A DNA stretch of 64,000 nucleotides from Blastococcus sp. TF02-8 (GCF_003319175.1 NZ_QOHK01000003.1:310001-374000); one strand, 5' to 3'; shown: positions 1-10,014, numbered from the stretch's first letter. Program-made: numbers and translations. The notes: generated by a model from the sequence alone, not told the origin.

Positions 1-2202
<2,202 letters not shown>

Positions 2203-2217
2203 TCCGACCGCTCGCCC

Positions 2218-2251
2218 GACGGCCCCCGCTGCACCCGCGGCGGGGGCCGTC
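2218..2251. terminator. Bidirectional terminator hairpin between ilvC and the convergent membrane protein gene
   Basis: The arms GACGGCCCCCGC (2218-2229) and GCGGGGGCCGTC (2240-2251) form a perfect 12-bp stem with a 10-nt loop. It lies just after ilvC (+) and just beyond the stop of the convergent minus-strand gene at 2258, so it can serve both. There is no clear U-tract on the plus side, which is common in high-GC Actinobacteria. The stem core is shared with the hairpin at 2894-2928. Confidence 0.75.
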
Positions 2252-2257
2252 GTCGTC

Positions 2258-2794
2258 TCAGTAGGAGATCCCCTGGGCGGTGTAGTGGCGCTTCGCGTCC
2301 GGCTGCCGCAGCAGGTAGACGATCACGCCGGGGAGCACGAAGCCCAGCAGACCTGTGAAGAGGAATCCCCACCCGCTGACGAGCGCCCAGAACCAGGTGA
2401 GCAGCTGGACCGCCAGCGCGGCGTAGCTGCCCAGGAGCAGTAGCTGCGGGGACTTGCCCTGCAGGACCTGGATCCCTCCGGCGAGGAGCACCGCCCCGGT
2501 GGCGACCGACAGGAGCGTCAGCAGCCCGAGCACGCCGCTGAACGCGAAGATCAGCCCGACGCCGAAGAGGCTGATGAGCGCGAGGGCGCCCATGACGATG
2601 CCGATGATCGCCGCGGCGGTCACCCCGCCCGGCCGTTGCGCCACACCGCCCGGGGCACCGGGACCGACCGGTGCGGGGCCGTAGCCGGAGGACTGCCCGG
2701 GAGGTGGGGGTGGCGGGGGAGCCCAGGCCGGCGGAGGCTGCGGAGCGCCCCTCGGGTCGGCGGCGGGATCGGGGCCGGCGGATGGGCTGGACAT
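2258..2794 (-). CDS. Proline-rich four-helix membrane protein, paralogue A
   Basis: A 178-residue protein of unknown function. The first ~55 residues are disordered and rich in Pro, Ala and Gly, with a run of prolines. From residue ~56 a motif RPGGVTAA leads into four predicted membrane helices, and the end is short and basic (QPDAKRHYTAQG). The helix boundary motif GGIQVLQGKSPQLLLL is shared with the protein at 2975-3589 ([16 protein letters not shown]), so the two are paralogues. This general design (low-complexity cytosolic tail plus a four-helix domain) resembles DUF4064-like actinobacterial proteins; no enzymatic motif is visible. The CAT at 2792-2794 is preceded on the minus strand by a GGAGG-type site. 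Confidence 0.8.
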   Translation of the reverse strand: MSSPSAGPDPAADPRGAPQPPPAWAPPPPPPPGQSSGYGPAPVGPGAPGGVAQRPGGVTAAAIIGIVMGALALISLFGVGLIFAFSGVLGLLTLLSVATGAVLLAGGIQVLQGKSPQLLLLGSYAALAVQLLTWFWALVSGWGFLFTGLLGFVLPGVIVYLLRQPDAKRHYTAQGISY

Positions 2795-2893
2795 CGTGCG
2801 CTCCCTCCTGCGGGAGGTCGCCCGGTCAGGCGACCGCGGCGCGGAGTCTAGGGACGCGAGAGCCTCCGTGGGGGTGTTCGGGACGTCGTACGA

Positions 2894-2928
2894 CGACGGC
2901 CCCCGCTGCGGTGCAGCGGGGGCCGTCG
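2894..2928. terminator. Perfect hairpin terminator downstream of paralogue B
   Basis: CGACGGCCCCCGCTGC (2894-2909) and GCAGCGGGGGCCGTCG (2913-2928) form a perfect 16-bp stem with a GGT loop. It is downstream of the minus-strand gene that ends at 2975. The core ACGGCCCCCGC is identical to that of the hairpin at 2218-2251, which suggests that gene and terminator were duplicated together. Confidence 0.75.
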
Positions 2929-2934
2929 AGGAGT

Positions 2935-2976
2935 AGGCGGGGCGGAGCAGGCGGGGCGGAGCAGGCGGGGCGGGTC
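2935..2976. repeat. Three tandem copies of a 14-bp G-rich unit
   Basis: The unit AGGCGGGGCGGAGC occurs at 2935-2948 and 2949-2962, with a slightly diverged third copy at 2963-2976. The array lies between the terminator at 2894-2928 and the stop codon of the minus-strand gene that ends at 2975. It is non-coding except for the last two bases. No function is evident; it looks like a small slippage array. Confidence 0.7.
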
Positions 2977-3589
2977 AGGCCGGGCGTCCGCCGTACCAGG
3001 CCTGCGCCGACCTGCCGCGGAGCAGGCCGACGATCACCGCGGGGCCGATGAGCAGCAGCAGGCCGGCGCCGCCGGCGCCGTTGTCCTCGGCGATCGCGAC
3101 GACGAGGTTCAGCAGCCAGACCGCGGCGCAGCCGTAGGCCGCGTACAGCAGCAGCTGCGGCCGCCCGCCGCGGAGCACCTGGATGCCACCGACGAGCAGT
3201 GCGATGCCCGCGACGACCGCCAGCACCGACACCAGGATGTCGAGGCCGGTGATGTTCAGGTCCGAGTCGCCGATGAACGCGAAGACCAGGAGGTTGACCA
3301 GGGACGTGATGGCCCCGATCACGATGCCGACGACGCCGGCCGCGGTGACCGCGCCGGGGCGCTTCGCTCCGGGGTACCCGGGGCCAGGACCGAAGCCCGG
3401 CTGCCCGTAGGGCTGGGGCTGGCCGTACTGGGGCTGTCCGAACTGCTGCGGCGGTCCGTACTGCTGGGGTTGCCCGTACTGCGGCTGTCCGTAGGGCTGC
3501 TGGCCGTACCCGGGCTGGTCGCCGCCGGGCGGCGGGGCCCAGCCGGGCTGTGGCTGCTGCGGGTCGTGCTCGGGCGTGGGGTTGCTCAT
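2975..3589 (-). CDS. Pro/Gln/Tyr-rich four-helix membrane protein, paralogue B
   Basis: A 204-residue protein. Residues ~1-75 are a low-complexity tail with about nine degenerate [10 protein letters not shown] units. [10 protein letters not shown] motif (~77-85) marks entry into four predicted membrane helices, and the end is [12 protein letters not shown]. The start is the ATG on the minus strand at 3589 (MSNPTPEHD), preceded by an AGGAGGAC-type site; an open frame extends upstream but has no protein-like sequence. The C-terminal half aligns by eye with the neighbour at 2258-2794. Function is unknown. Such tails occur on actinobacterial membrane proteins that interact with each other or with the divisome, but nothing here shows that directly. 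Confidence 0.8.
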   Translation of the reverse strand: MSNPTPEHDPQQPQPGWAPPPGGDQPGYGQQPYGQPQYGQPQQYGPPQQFGQPQYGQPQPYGQPGFGPGPGYPGAKRPGAVTAAGVVGIVIGAITSLVNLLVFAFIGDSDLNITGLDILVSVLAVVAGIALLVGGIQVLRGGRPQLLLYAAYGCAAVWLLNLVVAIAEDNGAGGAGLLLLIGPAVIVGLLRGRSAQAWYGGRPA

Positions 3590-3699
3590 CGTGCGGCGTC
3601 CTCCTGTCGTCGGTCGCCCGGGTGGCCACCGATGGCGAACGAGGAGATCCTCACATCGGCGGGCCGGCACGGCAGGCGCGACCGGCCGGACCACCCGGT

Positions 3700-4371
3700 T
3701 CAGCGACCGGTGCGGCGGAACCGGTGGGCGGCGTAGAAGTCGGCCGCCCGGCGCGTGCACAGCAGCGCCACCACCGCGATGGCCGCCGCGAGCCCGGCCA
3801 CGCCCACCAGGGCGGCGGCGCCGTCGGCCTCCGCGGCAGCCCCCAGGAGCGTCAGCCCGAGGAACGTGATGCTCAACGAGCCGCCGACGAGGAGCAGCAC
3901 GCGACTCCGTCCGGTGAGGGCCAGCACCGACCCCCACACCATCACCACGACGTAGGCCAGCACGAGGACGGCGGCGACGACGAGACCGGCGCTCGCCGCG
4001 GCCTCCTCGTCGGCGGTGAACCCCTGGTCCTCGAGGAACTCCGAGCGCGCGACCAGGATGCCCAGGATCCCGAGCAGTCCGAAGGCCGCGAACAGGAAGC
4101 CGAGGACCGCCGCCGTCACCACCCCGCCCGGCCGGGCCGGTACCGGAGCGCCGCCCGGGTAGGGCTGCCCGTAGTAGGGCAGTCCGTACTGCGCGGGCTG
4201 GCCGTACTGCTGCGGCTGCCCGAACTGCGGCGCTCCGTACGGGGGCTGGCCGTACTGCGGTGCTCCGTACGGGGGCTGGCCGTACTGCTGGGGCTGTCCG
4301 TACCGACCCTGCGGGGGCACGTCGCCCCCGGGGCCGGGGGTGGGGCGGTACGGGTCGTCGGGCTGGCTCAT
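3700..4371 (-). CDS. Pro/Gln/Tyr-rich membrane protein, paralogue C
   Basis: A 223-residue protein with the same plan as the two genes to its left. The N-terminal tail (~1-75) holds repeated [10 protein letters not shown]-type units; a near-exact PPYGAPQ duplication is visible in the DNA at 4229-4280. The motif RPGGVVTAA follows, then four predicted helices. The loop between helices 1 and 2 is longer and acidic ([16 protein letters not shown]). The C-terminus is basic ([17 protein letters not shown]). The start at 4371 (MSQPDDPY) is chosen because upstream residues in the open frame have no protein character and a GGAGGA site precedes this ATG. It is the most diverged of the three paralogues. 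Confidence 0.78.
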   Translation of the reverse strand: MSQPDDPYRPTPGPGGDVPPQGRYGQPQQYGQPPYGAPQYGQPPYGAPQFGQPQQYGQPAQYGLPYYGQPYPGGAPVPARPGGVVTAAVLGFLFAAFGLLGILGILVARSEFLEDQGFTADEEAAASAGLVVAAVLVLAYVVVMVWGSVLALTGRSRVLLLVGGSLSITFLGLTLLGAAAEADGAAALVGVAGLAAAIAVVALLCTRRAADFYAAHRFRRTGR

Positions 4372-4505
4372 GCTCTCCTCCGGTGGGCACCGGTCTCGCC
4401 GGTGCGGTCGCCCGCAGCATGTCGGGGCCCGTCCCCGGTGAGCAAGCCGGCCGGCCGCCGGGAGCCCGCTCCGGGGGGCGGCGGCGCGCAGCCGCACCCG
4501 ATCCC

Positions 4506-4511
4506 TAGGCT
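4506..4511 (+). promoter_or_regulatory. -10 element of a probable leaderless serA promoter
   Basis: TAGGCT fits TANNNT and ends 8 nt before the GTG at 4520. No Shine-Dalgarno sequence precedes either candidate GTG. The geometry supports leaderless translation from 4520 rather than from the GTG at 4514, which would lie upstream of the transcript start. Confidence 0.55.
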
Positions 4512-4519
4512 GTGTGCCC

Positions 4520-6121
4520 GTGACCACGACCGCGCCCGTCGTCCTGATCGCCGAAGAGCTCGCCCCGAGTGTCCTGGAGGTGCTGGGGAGCGACGTCGAG
4601 ATCCGTCACGTCGACGGTGCCGACCGTGCCGCGCTGCTGCCCGCGCTGGCCGAGGCCGCCGCGGTGATGATCCGCAGCGCGACGCAGATCGACGCCGAGG
4701 CCCTCGCCGCGGCGCCGAACCTCAAGGTGGTCGCCCGCGCGGGCATCGGCCTGGACAACGTCGACGTCGCCGCCGCCACCGAGCGCGGCGTCATGGTCGT
4801 GAACGCACCGACCTCCAACATCGTCAGCGCCGCCGAGCACGCCGTCGCCCTGCTGCTCGCGGCCGCCCGGCACATCCCGGCGGCCGACGCCTCCCTGCGC
4901 GAGGGGAAGTGGGCCCGCTCGAAGTTCACCGGCGTGGAGGTCACCGAGAAGACCGTCGGCGTCGTCGGCCTCGGCCGGATCGGCCAGCTCGTGGCGCAGC
5001 GCCTCGCCGCCTTCGACGTCGAGCTCATCGCCTACGACCCCTACATCCAGCCGGGCCGCGCCGCCCAGCTCGGGGTGCGCATGGTGTCGCTGGAGGAGCT
5101 GCTGCAGCAGGCCGACTTCATCACCATCCACCTGCCCAAGACCCCCGAGACCCTGGGGCTCATCGGGGCCGAGGAGCTGGCGACCACCAAGCGCGGGGTC
5201 ATCATCGTCAACGCCGCGCGCGGTGGCCTGGTCGACGAGGCGGCCCTGGCCGAGGCCCTGCGGTCGGGGCAGGTCGGCGCGGCCGGGATCGACGTCTACG
5301 CCAAGGAGCCGTGCACCGACAGCCCGCTGTTCGGCCTGCCGAACACCGTCGTCACCCCGCACCTCGGCGCCTCCACGACCGAGGCGCAGGACAAGGCCGG
5401 CGCCGCCGTCGCCCGTTCGGTGCGGCTGGCCCTGCAGGGCGAGTTCGTGCCCGACGCGGTGAACGTCCAGGCCGGGGGTGTCGTCGCCGAGGACGTGCGC
5501 CCCGGTCTCCCGCTGGCCGAGAAGCTCGGCCGGGTCTTCACCGCCGTCGCCGGTGGGCTGGCCCAGTCGGTCACCGTCGACGTGCGCGGCAAGCTCGCCG
5601 AGTTCGACGCGTCGGTCCTGCAGCTGGCGGCGCTCAAGGGCGTGTTCTCCGACGTGGTCGCCGAGCAGGTCACCTACGTCAACGCGCCGCTGTTCGCCGA
5701 GCAGCGCGGCCTCGACATCGCGCTGACCACCGACCCGGAGAGCCCCACCTACCGCAACCTCGTCACGCTGCGCGGTGCGATGGCCGACGGTCGGGCCGTC
5801 GCCGTCTCGGGCACGCTGTTCGGCAAGAACCAGGTGCCGCGGCTGACCGAGGTCGCCGGCTACGAGATCGACCTCGCGGCGTCGGGCCACCTGCTGTTCT
5901 TCATCTACGCCGACCGGCCGGGCGTCGTGGGTGCCGTCGGCGCAGCCCTCGGGGAGGCCGGCATCAACATCGCCGGTGCCCAGGTCAGCCCCGCGGCCGA
6001 CGGCGGCGAGGCGCTGATGGCGGTCACCGTCGACAGCCCCGCTGCTCCCGAGCTGCTGGAGGCGATCGCCGCCCGCATCGGTGCGCGTGCCGCCCGGGCC
6101 GCCGACCTCACGACGCTCTGA
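4520..6121 (+). CDS. serA: D-3-phosphoglycerate dehydrogenase
   Basis: SerA oxidises 3-phosphoglycerate, the first step of serine synthesis. The product is 533 residues, the long type found in Actinobacteria. It has a split substrate-binding domain, a nucleotide-binding domain with GLGRIG at ~153, and the catalytic triad segments NAARGG (Arg), YAKEP (Glu) and TPHLGAST (His). An intervening allosteric substrate-binding domain follows, then a C-terminal ACT domain ([18 protein letters not shown] onward) for serine feedback. GTG at 4514 would add two residues; I prefer 4520 because of the -10 spacing. leuB starts 16 bases downstream. Confidence 0.95.
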   Translation: MTTTAPVVLIAEELAPSVLEVLGSDVEIRHVDGADRAALLPALAEAAAVMIRSATQIDAEALAAAPNLKVVARAGIGLDNVDVAAATERGVMVVNAPTSNIVSAAEHAVALLLAAARHIPAADASLREGKWARSKFTGVEVTEKTVGVVGLGRIGQLVAQRLAAFDVELIAYDPYIQPGRAAQLGVRMVSLEELLQQADFITIHLPKTPETLGLIGAEELATTKRGVIIVNAARGGLVDEAALAEALRSGQVGAAGIDVYAKEPCTDSPLFGLPNTVVTPHLGASTTEAQDKAGAAVARSVRLALQGEFVPDAVNVQAGGVVAEDVRPGLPLAEKLGRVFTAVAGGLAQSVTVDVRGKLAEFDASVLQLAALKGVFSDVVAEQVTYVNAPLFAEQRGLDIALTTDPESPTYRNLVTLRGAMADGRAVAVSGTLFGKNQVPRLTEVAGYEIDLAASGHLLFFIYADRPGVVGAVGAALGEAGINIAGAQVSPAADGGEALMAVTVDSPAAPELLEAIAARIGARAARAADLTTL

Positions 6122-6123
6122 CC

Positions 6124-6129
6124 TAGGGT
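6124..6129 (+). promoter_or_regulatory. -10 element of a probable leaderless leuB promoter
   Basis: TAGGGT immediately follows the serA stop and ends 8 nt before the leuB ATG at 6138. The intervening TCCCTCCC has no Shine-Dalgarno character. leuB therefore probably has its own leaderless transcript in addition to any read-through from serA. Confidence 0.55.
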
Positions 6130-6137
6130 TCCCTCCC

Positions 6138-7160
6138 ATGCGCCTGGCAGTGATCCCTGGAGACGGCATCGGCCCCGAGGTGGTCGCGGAGGGCCTCAAG
6201 GTCCTGCGCGCCGTCGCCCCCGACCTGGAGACGACGCCGTACGACCTCGGTGCCACCCGGTGGCAGCGCACCGGCGAGCTGCTGCCGGACACCGTGCTGG
6301 ACGAGCTGCGCCAGCACGACGCCATCCTGCTCGGCGCGATCGGTGACCCCAGCGTCCCGCCGGGGATCCTCGAGCGCGGGCTGCTGCTGCGGCTGCGCTT
6401 CGAGCTCGACCACCACGTGAACCTGCGCCCGGCACGGCTCTTCGACGGGGTGCGCAGCCCTCTGGCCGACCCCGGCCCCATCGACATGCTCTGCGTCCGC
6501 GAGGGCACCGAGGGCCCCTATGTCGGCAACGGCGGCGTGCTGCGCAAGGACACCGCGCAGGAGGTCGCCACCGAGGTCAGCCTCAACACCGCGTTCGGTG
6601 TCGAGCGCGTCGTCCGGTACGCGTTCGAGCGGGCCACCGCCCGCCCGCGCAAGCACCTCACGCTGATCCACAAGACCAACGTGCTCACCCACGCCGGCGG
6701 TCTCTGGTCGCGGGTCGTGGAGGAGGTGTCGGTGGAGTTCCCCGAGGTCACCGTCGCCTACCAGCACGTCGACGCCGCCTCGATGTTCTTCATCACCGAC
6801 CCGGGGCGCTACGACGTCATCGTCACCGACAACCTGTTCGGCGACATCGTCACCGACGTCGCGGCCGCCGTGACCGGGGGCATCGGGCTGGCGGCCAGCG
6901 GCAACCTCGACGCGTCGGGCACCAACCCGAGCATGTTCGAGCCGGTGCACGGCTCCGCGCCCGACATCGCCGGCAAGGGCATCGCCGACCCGACCGCGAC
7001 GGTGCTGTCGGTCGGGCTGCTGCTCCAGCACCTGGGCCGCACGGAGCAGGCGCGCAAGGTCGACGCCGCGGTCGCCTTCGACCTGTCGACGCGCGACCCG
7101 CAGGCACCGATCCGCACGTCCGACGTCGGCGACCGCCTCGCCGCCCTCGCCGGCGGCTGA
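6138..7160 (+). CDS. leuB: 3-isopropylmalate dehydrogenase
   Basis: LeuB oxidatively decarboxylates 3-isopropylmalate to 2-oxoisocaproate in leucine synthesis, using NAD and Mg or Mn. The 340-residue product begins [16 protein letters not shown], the family's N-terminal signature. It contains the substrate Arg segments ([17 protein letters not shown]), and a metal-binding region with [20 protein letters not shown]. The C-terminal NAD-binding part has [14 protein letters not shown]. In an Ile/Leu pathway cluster with cimA downstream it could also serve the citramalate route, where LeuB-type enzymes act on 3-methylmalate; that is inference. Confidence 0.95.
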   Translation: MRLAVIPGDGIGPEVVAEGLKVLRAVAPDLETTPYDLGATRWQRTGELLPDTVLDELRQHDAILLGAIGDPSVPPGILERGLLLRLRFELDHHVNLRPARLFDGVRSPLADPGPIDMLCVREGTEGPYVGNGGVLRKDTAQEVATEVSLNTAFGVERVVRYAFERATARPRKHLTLIHKTNVLTHAGGLWSRVVEEVSVEFPEVTVAYQHVDAASMFFITDPGRYDVIVTDNLFGDIVTDVAAAVTGGIGLAASGNLDASGTNPSMFEPVHGSAPDIAGKGIADPTATVLSVGLLLQHLGRTEQARKVDAAVAFDLSTRDPQAPIRTSDVGDRLAALAGG

Positions 7161-7163
7161 GCG

Positions 7164-7200
7164 GTCCGTCGCCGGCGGCTGACCGCCGTCGGCGACGGAC
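7164..7200 (+). terminator. leuB terminator hairpin
   Basis: Arms GTCCGTCGCC (7164-7173) and GGCGACGGAC (7191-7200) enclose an inner GGCGG/CCGCC stem (7174-7178 / 7183-7187) with a CTGA loop. It lies directly after leuB and ends 14 nt before the -10 element of the cimA leader, so it insulates the leader from leuB transcription. Confidence 0.65.
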
Positions 7201-7214
7201 GCTGCGGACCGTGC

Positions 7215-7220
7215 TTTACT
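7215..7220 (+). promoter_or_regulatory. -10-like element before the cimA leader peptide
   Basis: TTTACT is an imperfect match to TANNNT but ends 8 nt before the ATG at 7229, the same geometry as at serA and leuB. There is no Shine-Dalgarno sequence before that ATG. I infer that transcription starts at or next to the leader ATG. Confidence 0.4.
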
Positions 7221-7228
7221 CGTCGGCG

Positions 7229-7261
7229 ATGAGCACCACCAGCACGATCACCATCGCCTAG
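7229..7261 (+). CDS. Leader peptide of the cimA attenuator (Thr/Ile-rich)
   Basis: An 11-codon reading frame encodes MSTTSTITIA and then a TAG stop. Four of the ten residues are Thr and two are Ile, in the order Ser-Thr-Thr-Ser-Thr-Ile-Thr-Ile. The stop overlaps the first base of a perfect 10-bp hairpin (7261-7286), which is followed directly by an intrinsic terminator (7287-7319) upstream of cimA. This is the arrangement of ribosome-mediated attenuation: a ribosome stalled at the ATC codons (7247-7249, 7253-7255) would cover the 5' arm of the first hairpin. CimA opens the isoleucine pathway, so Ile-tRNA sensing makes biological sense. Translation is likely leaderless. It is too short for homology evidence. 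Confidence 0.7.
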   Translation: MSTTSTITIA

Positions 7262-7286
7262 CGCGCAGTCCCTCCCGACTGCGCGC
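7261..7286 (+). promoter_or_regulatory. First hairpin (pause/anti-antiterminator) of the cimA attenuator
   Basis: GCGCGCAGTC (7261-7270) and GACTGCGCGC (7277-7286) are perfect complements around the loop CCTCCC. The loop plus the next base (CCTCCCG, 7271-7277) is identical to CCTCCCG in the 5' arm of the terminator (7290-7296). It can therefore pair alternatively with the terminator 3' arm (CGGGGGG, 7301-7307, with one G-U pair), as expected of an antiterminator. Confidence 0.65.
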
Positions 7287-7319
7287 AGACCTCCCGTACC
7301 CGGGGGGTCTTTTTGTTTT
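7287..7319 (+). terminator. Intrinsic terminator of the cimA attenuator
   Basis: AGACCTCCCG (7287-7296) pairs with CGGGGGGTCT (7301-7310) through ten base pairs including one G-U, with a TACC loop. It is followed by TTTTGTTTT (7311-7319). A run of eight T in nine bases is very rare in this genome context, so a Rho-independent terminator placed 37 nt before cimA is well supported. Confidence 0.8.
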
Positions 7320-7355
7320 CCGGGACCGTCGACCACCCGACCCGAGGAGCACCTC

Positions 7356-8948
7356 GTGACCGAGTTCCACGTCTTCGACACCACGCTGCGCGACGGCGCC
7401 CAGCGCGAGGGCATCAGCTACTCGGTCGCGGACAAGCTCGCGGTCGCGCGGCTGCTGGACGAGATCGGCGTCGGCTTCATCGAGGGCGGCTGGCCGGGAG
7501 CCCTGCCCAAGGACACCGAGTTCTTCTCCCGTGCCCGCACCGAGCTCAAGCTGCGGCACGCCCAGCTCGTCGCCTTCGGCGCGACGCGCAAGGCCGGCAT
7601 CCGGGTGGAGGACGACGCCCAGGTCCGGGCGCTGCTGGACGCCGAGACGCCGGTCGTCTGCCTGGTCGCCAAGTCCGACGTCCGCCACGTGCACGACGCG
7701 CTGCGCACCACCCCGGAGGAGAACCTGGCGATGGTGGCCGACACGGTCGCCTTCCTGGTCGGTCACGGCCGCCGGGTCTTCGTCGACTGCGAGCACTTCT
7801 TCGACGGGTACGCCGCCGATCCCGGCTACGGCGTGCAGGTGCTGGAGACGGCGTTCGCGGCCGGCGCGGAGGTCGGCGTCCTGTGCGACACCAACGGCGG
7901 CATGCTGCCGATGGGTGTGGGCCGGGTGGTCGCCGACGTCCGGTCGCGCACCAGCGGGCAGCTCGGCATCCACTGCCAGGACGACACGGGCTGCGCGGTC
8001 GCCAACACCCTGGCCGCGGTCGAGGCCGGGGTCACGCACGTGCAGGGGACGGCGAACGGCTACGGCGAGCGGGCCGGGAACGCCGACACCTTCGTGCTGA
8101 TCGCCAACCTGGTCACCAAGATGGGCATCCCCGCGGTGCCCGACGAGTGCCTGCCCGAACTGCAGCGGGTCAGCCACGCCATCGCCGAGCTGGCCAACAT
8201 CGCGCCCGACGACCACCAGCCCTACGTGGGTGCCTCGGCGTTCGCGCACAAGGCGGGCCTGCACGCCAGCGCCATCAAGGTCAGCCCCGAGCTGTACAAC
8301 CACCTCGACCCCGCCGTCGTCGGCAACGACATGCGCATCCTGGTCACCGAGATGGCGGGACGGGCCTCGGTCGAGCTGAAGGGGCGCGAGCTCGGCGTCG
8401 ACCTGACCGGTCAGTCCGACGCGATCGGCCGGGTGGTCGACCAGGTGAAGGTCCTCGAGGCCGACGGATGGTCCTTCGAGGCAGCCGACGCCTCCTTCGA
8501 GCTGCTCCTGCGCGCCCAGCTGCCCGACGCCCCGGCCCCGCTGTTCCGGCTGGAGAGCTACAAGACCTCCGTCGAGCACTGGGGCAACGGCGTCGTGGTC
8601 AGCGAGGCGACCGTGAAGGTGCACCTGCCCAACCCGGACGGGACGACGGAGCGCGTCATCAGCACCGGCGAGGGCAACGGCCCGGTCAACGCGCTGGACA
8701 ACGCCCTGCGCCAGGCGCTGGTGGGCCGCCACCCCCAGCTGGCCGAGGTCTCGCTGGCCGACTACAAGGTCCGCATCCTCGGCTGGCGCAGCGGCACCAG
8801 CGCCACCACACGGGTGCTGATCGACACGACCGACGGGGTGGGGGAGTGGACGACGGTGGGCGTCCACGACAACGTCGTCGAGGCGTCGTGGCACGCGCTG
8901 GTCGACGCGCTCACCTACGCCGTGGTGCGCCGCCCGGCTCAGCCGTAA
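7356..8948 (+). CDS. cimA: (R)-citramalate synthase
   Basis: CimA condenses pyruvate and acetyl-CoA to citramalate, giving a threonine-independent route to 2-ketobutyrate and isoleucine. The 530-residue product fits the citramalate synthase class of the isopropylmalate/homocitrate synthase family. The N-terminal TIM barrel has FDTTLRDGAQREG (residues 6-18), the metal-binding HCQDDTGCAVANTLAAVEAG segment and the GTANGYGERAGN motif. A C-terminal LeuA-type allosteric domain (~380-520) follows. GTG at 7356 is preceded by GAGGAG (7344-7349). The gene sits behind the attenuator leader at 7229-7319. A homocitrate or isopropylmalate synthase is the alternative, but sequence character and context favour CimA. 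Its 3' end overlaps the convergent amidotransferase by 10 bases. Confidence 0.9.
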   Translation: MTEFHVFDTTLRDGAQREGISYSVADKLAVARLLDEIGVGFIEGGWPGALPKDTEFFSRARTELKLRHAQLVAFGATRKAGIRVEDDAQVRALLDAETPVVCLVAKSDVRHVHDALRTTPEENLAMVADTVAFLVGHGRRVFVDCEHFFDGYAADPGYGVQVLETAFAAGAEVGVLCDTNGGMLPMGVGRVVADVRSRTSGQLGIHCQDDTGCAVANTLAAVEAGVTHVQGTANGYGERAGNADTFVLIANLVTKMGIPAVPDECLPELQRVSHAIAELANIAPDDHQPYVGASAFAHKAGLHASAIKVSPELYNHLDPAVVGNDMRILVTEMAGRASVELKGRELGVDLTGQSDAIGRVVDQVKVLEADGWSFEAADASFELLLRAQLPDAPAPLFRLESYKTSVEHWGNGVVVSEATVKVHLPNPDGTTERVISTGEGNGPVNALDNALRQALVGRHPQLAEVSLADYKVRILGWRSGTSATTRVLIDTTDGVGEWTTVGVHDNVVEASWHALVDALTYAVVRRPAQP

Positions 8949-9691
8949 CGGCGGACGAAGTTGGCCAGCACCCGTGAGGGTGCGCCGACCCGGGCCGAGG
9001 ACACGAGCGAGATCACCTGTTCCATCTCCTCGGGCGGGAAGTAGCCGGCGTGCTGGTAGATCCGCACCCGGGCGACCAGCCCGTCGACGTCGAGCTCCGG
9101 GTGGAACTGGGTGGCGTAGACGTTCCGCCGCACGCGGAACATCTGCACCGGGCAGGTCGCCGACGAGGCCAGGAGCACCGCTCCCGGCGGCAGGACCCGG
9201 CAGGCCTCCTTGTGCCCCACGAAGGCCTCGAAGGTTCCCGGGAGCCCGGCCAGGAGCGGGTCGTTCCGGCCTTCGTCGCTGAGCGTCACCTCGACCGCGG
9301 ACACCGGCTCCCCGTAGGTGCGGTCGACGACGCCGCCCTGGTGCGTGCCGAGCGTGCCGATGCCGTAGCAGGCGCCGAGGAAGGGGAGGTCGCGGGCGAC
9401 CACCTCGTCGAGCAGCGCACCCAGCTCGCGTTCCACCCGCAGCTGCACCGCCGACTTCTCCTCGGCCGGGTCGCTGGAGTTGAAGGGGCTGCCGCCCAGC
9501 AGGATCCCGGCGAAGGCACCCGGATCCAGGTCCGGCAGCGGGCCGGTCTCCAGGCGGACGCGGTGCAGCCGTTCCGGGGACAGCCCGCCGAACCGGAGGA
9601 ACGACGCGTACTCCTGCTCCGCGGCCTCGTCCTCCGAGCGCGTGGACAGGAGCAGGAACGGCCGTCCCGACCGGCTCGGGACGGCGCTCAG
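8939..9691 (-). CDS. Class I glutamine amidotransferase (GMP-synthase-like)
   Basis: About 250 residues. The nucleophile elbow is GACYGIG, preceded by LLGGSPFNSSD. The GHKEAC segment and TQFHPELD provide the His and Glu of the Cys-His-Glu triad, so a working glutaminase domain is predicted. There is no synthetase partner domain; stand-alone members of this family are often of unknown substrate. The frame lacks ATG, GTG or TTG between the end of the upstream gene and the conserved core. The best start is the CTG at 9691, which overlaps the TGA of the upstream gene as CTGA. It is the last gene of a minus-strand VOC-monooxygenase-amidotransferase set. Confidence 0.8.
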   Translation of the reverse strand: MSAVPSRSGRPFLLLSTRSEDEAAEQEYASFLRFGGLSPERLHRVRLETGPLPDLDPGAFAGILLGGSPFNSSDPAEEKSAVQLRVERELGALLDEVVARDLPFLGACYGIGTLGTHQGGVVDRTYGEPVSAVEVTLSDEGRNDPLLAGLPGTFEAFVGHKEACRVLPPGAVLLASSATCPVQMFRVRRNVYATQFHPELDVDGLVARVRIYQHAGYFPPEEMEQVISLVSSARVGAPSRVLANFVRRYG

Positions 9692-10014
9692 CGGGGCTGG
9701 ATCTCGCCCATCGGGCCCCAGCCGGGGACCTCGGGCGAGTCGACGTAGATGATCTGCGGCTGCGCGGAGACCAGGTCCGGGGCCTTGTCCACGAACTGCT
9801 TGAAGGCGTCGGTGCCCACGTGCGCGGCACCGGCGTCGGAGTCGCGGAACCCTTCGATGCACACCCAGGTGTCGGGCTCCTCGACGCTCCTCGACCACTC
9901 GAAGAACAGCGAGCCCTCCTCGGCGTTCACCGCGCGGGCGTAGTCGGCGGCCAGGCCGGCCCACTCGTCGGCGCGCTCGGGGCGGACGGGCATCTTCACC
10001 ACGATGAGGATCAC
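9688..10014 (-). CDS. Antibiotic biosynthesis monooxygenase (ABM) family protein
   Basis: A 108-residue single-domain protein of the ferredoxin-like ABM fold. It begins MILIVVKMPVRPERADEWAGL, with the typical EGSLFFEWSRS strand and the DAGAAHVGTDAFKQFV helix. Members are dimeric quinol monooxygenases, haem-degrading enzymes or small-molecule sensors; the substrate cannot be told here. The start is GTG at 10014, with GGAGGA about 15 bases upstream on the minus strand. The stop overlaps the proposed CTG of the amidotransferase, suggesting translational coupling. Confidence 0.85.
   Translation of the reverse strand: MILIVVKMPVRPERADEWAGLAADYARAVNAEEGSLFFEWSRSVEEPDTWVCIEGFRDSDAGAAHVGTDAFKQFVDKAPDLVSAQPQIIYVDSPEVPGWGPMGEIQPR

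Noticed and set aside
3410-4300. Regular short repeats suggesting a CRISPR-like array
   Set aside because: The repeats are in-frame codons for [10 protein letters not shown] units in two protein tails; there are no unique spacers of constant length.
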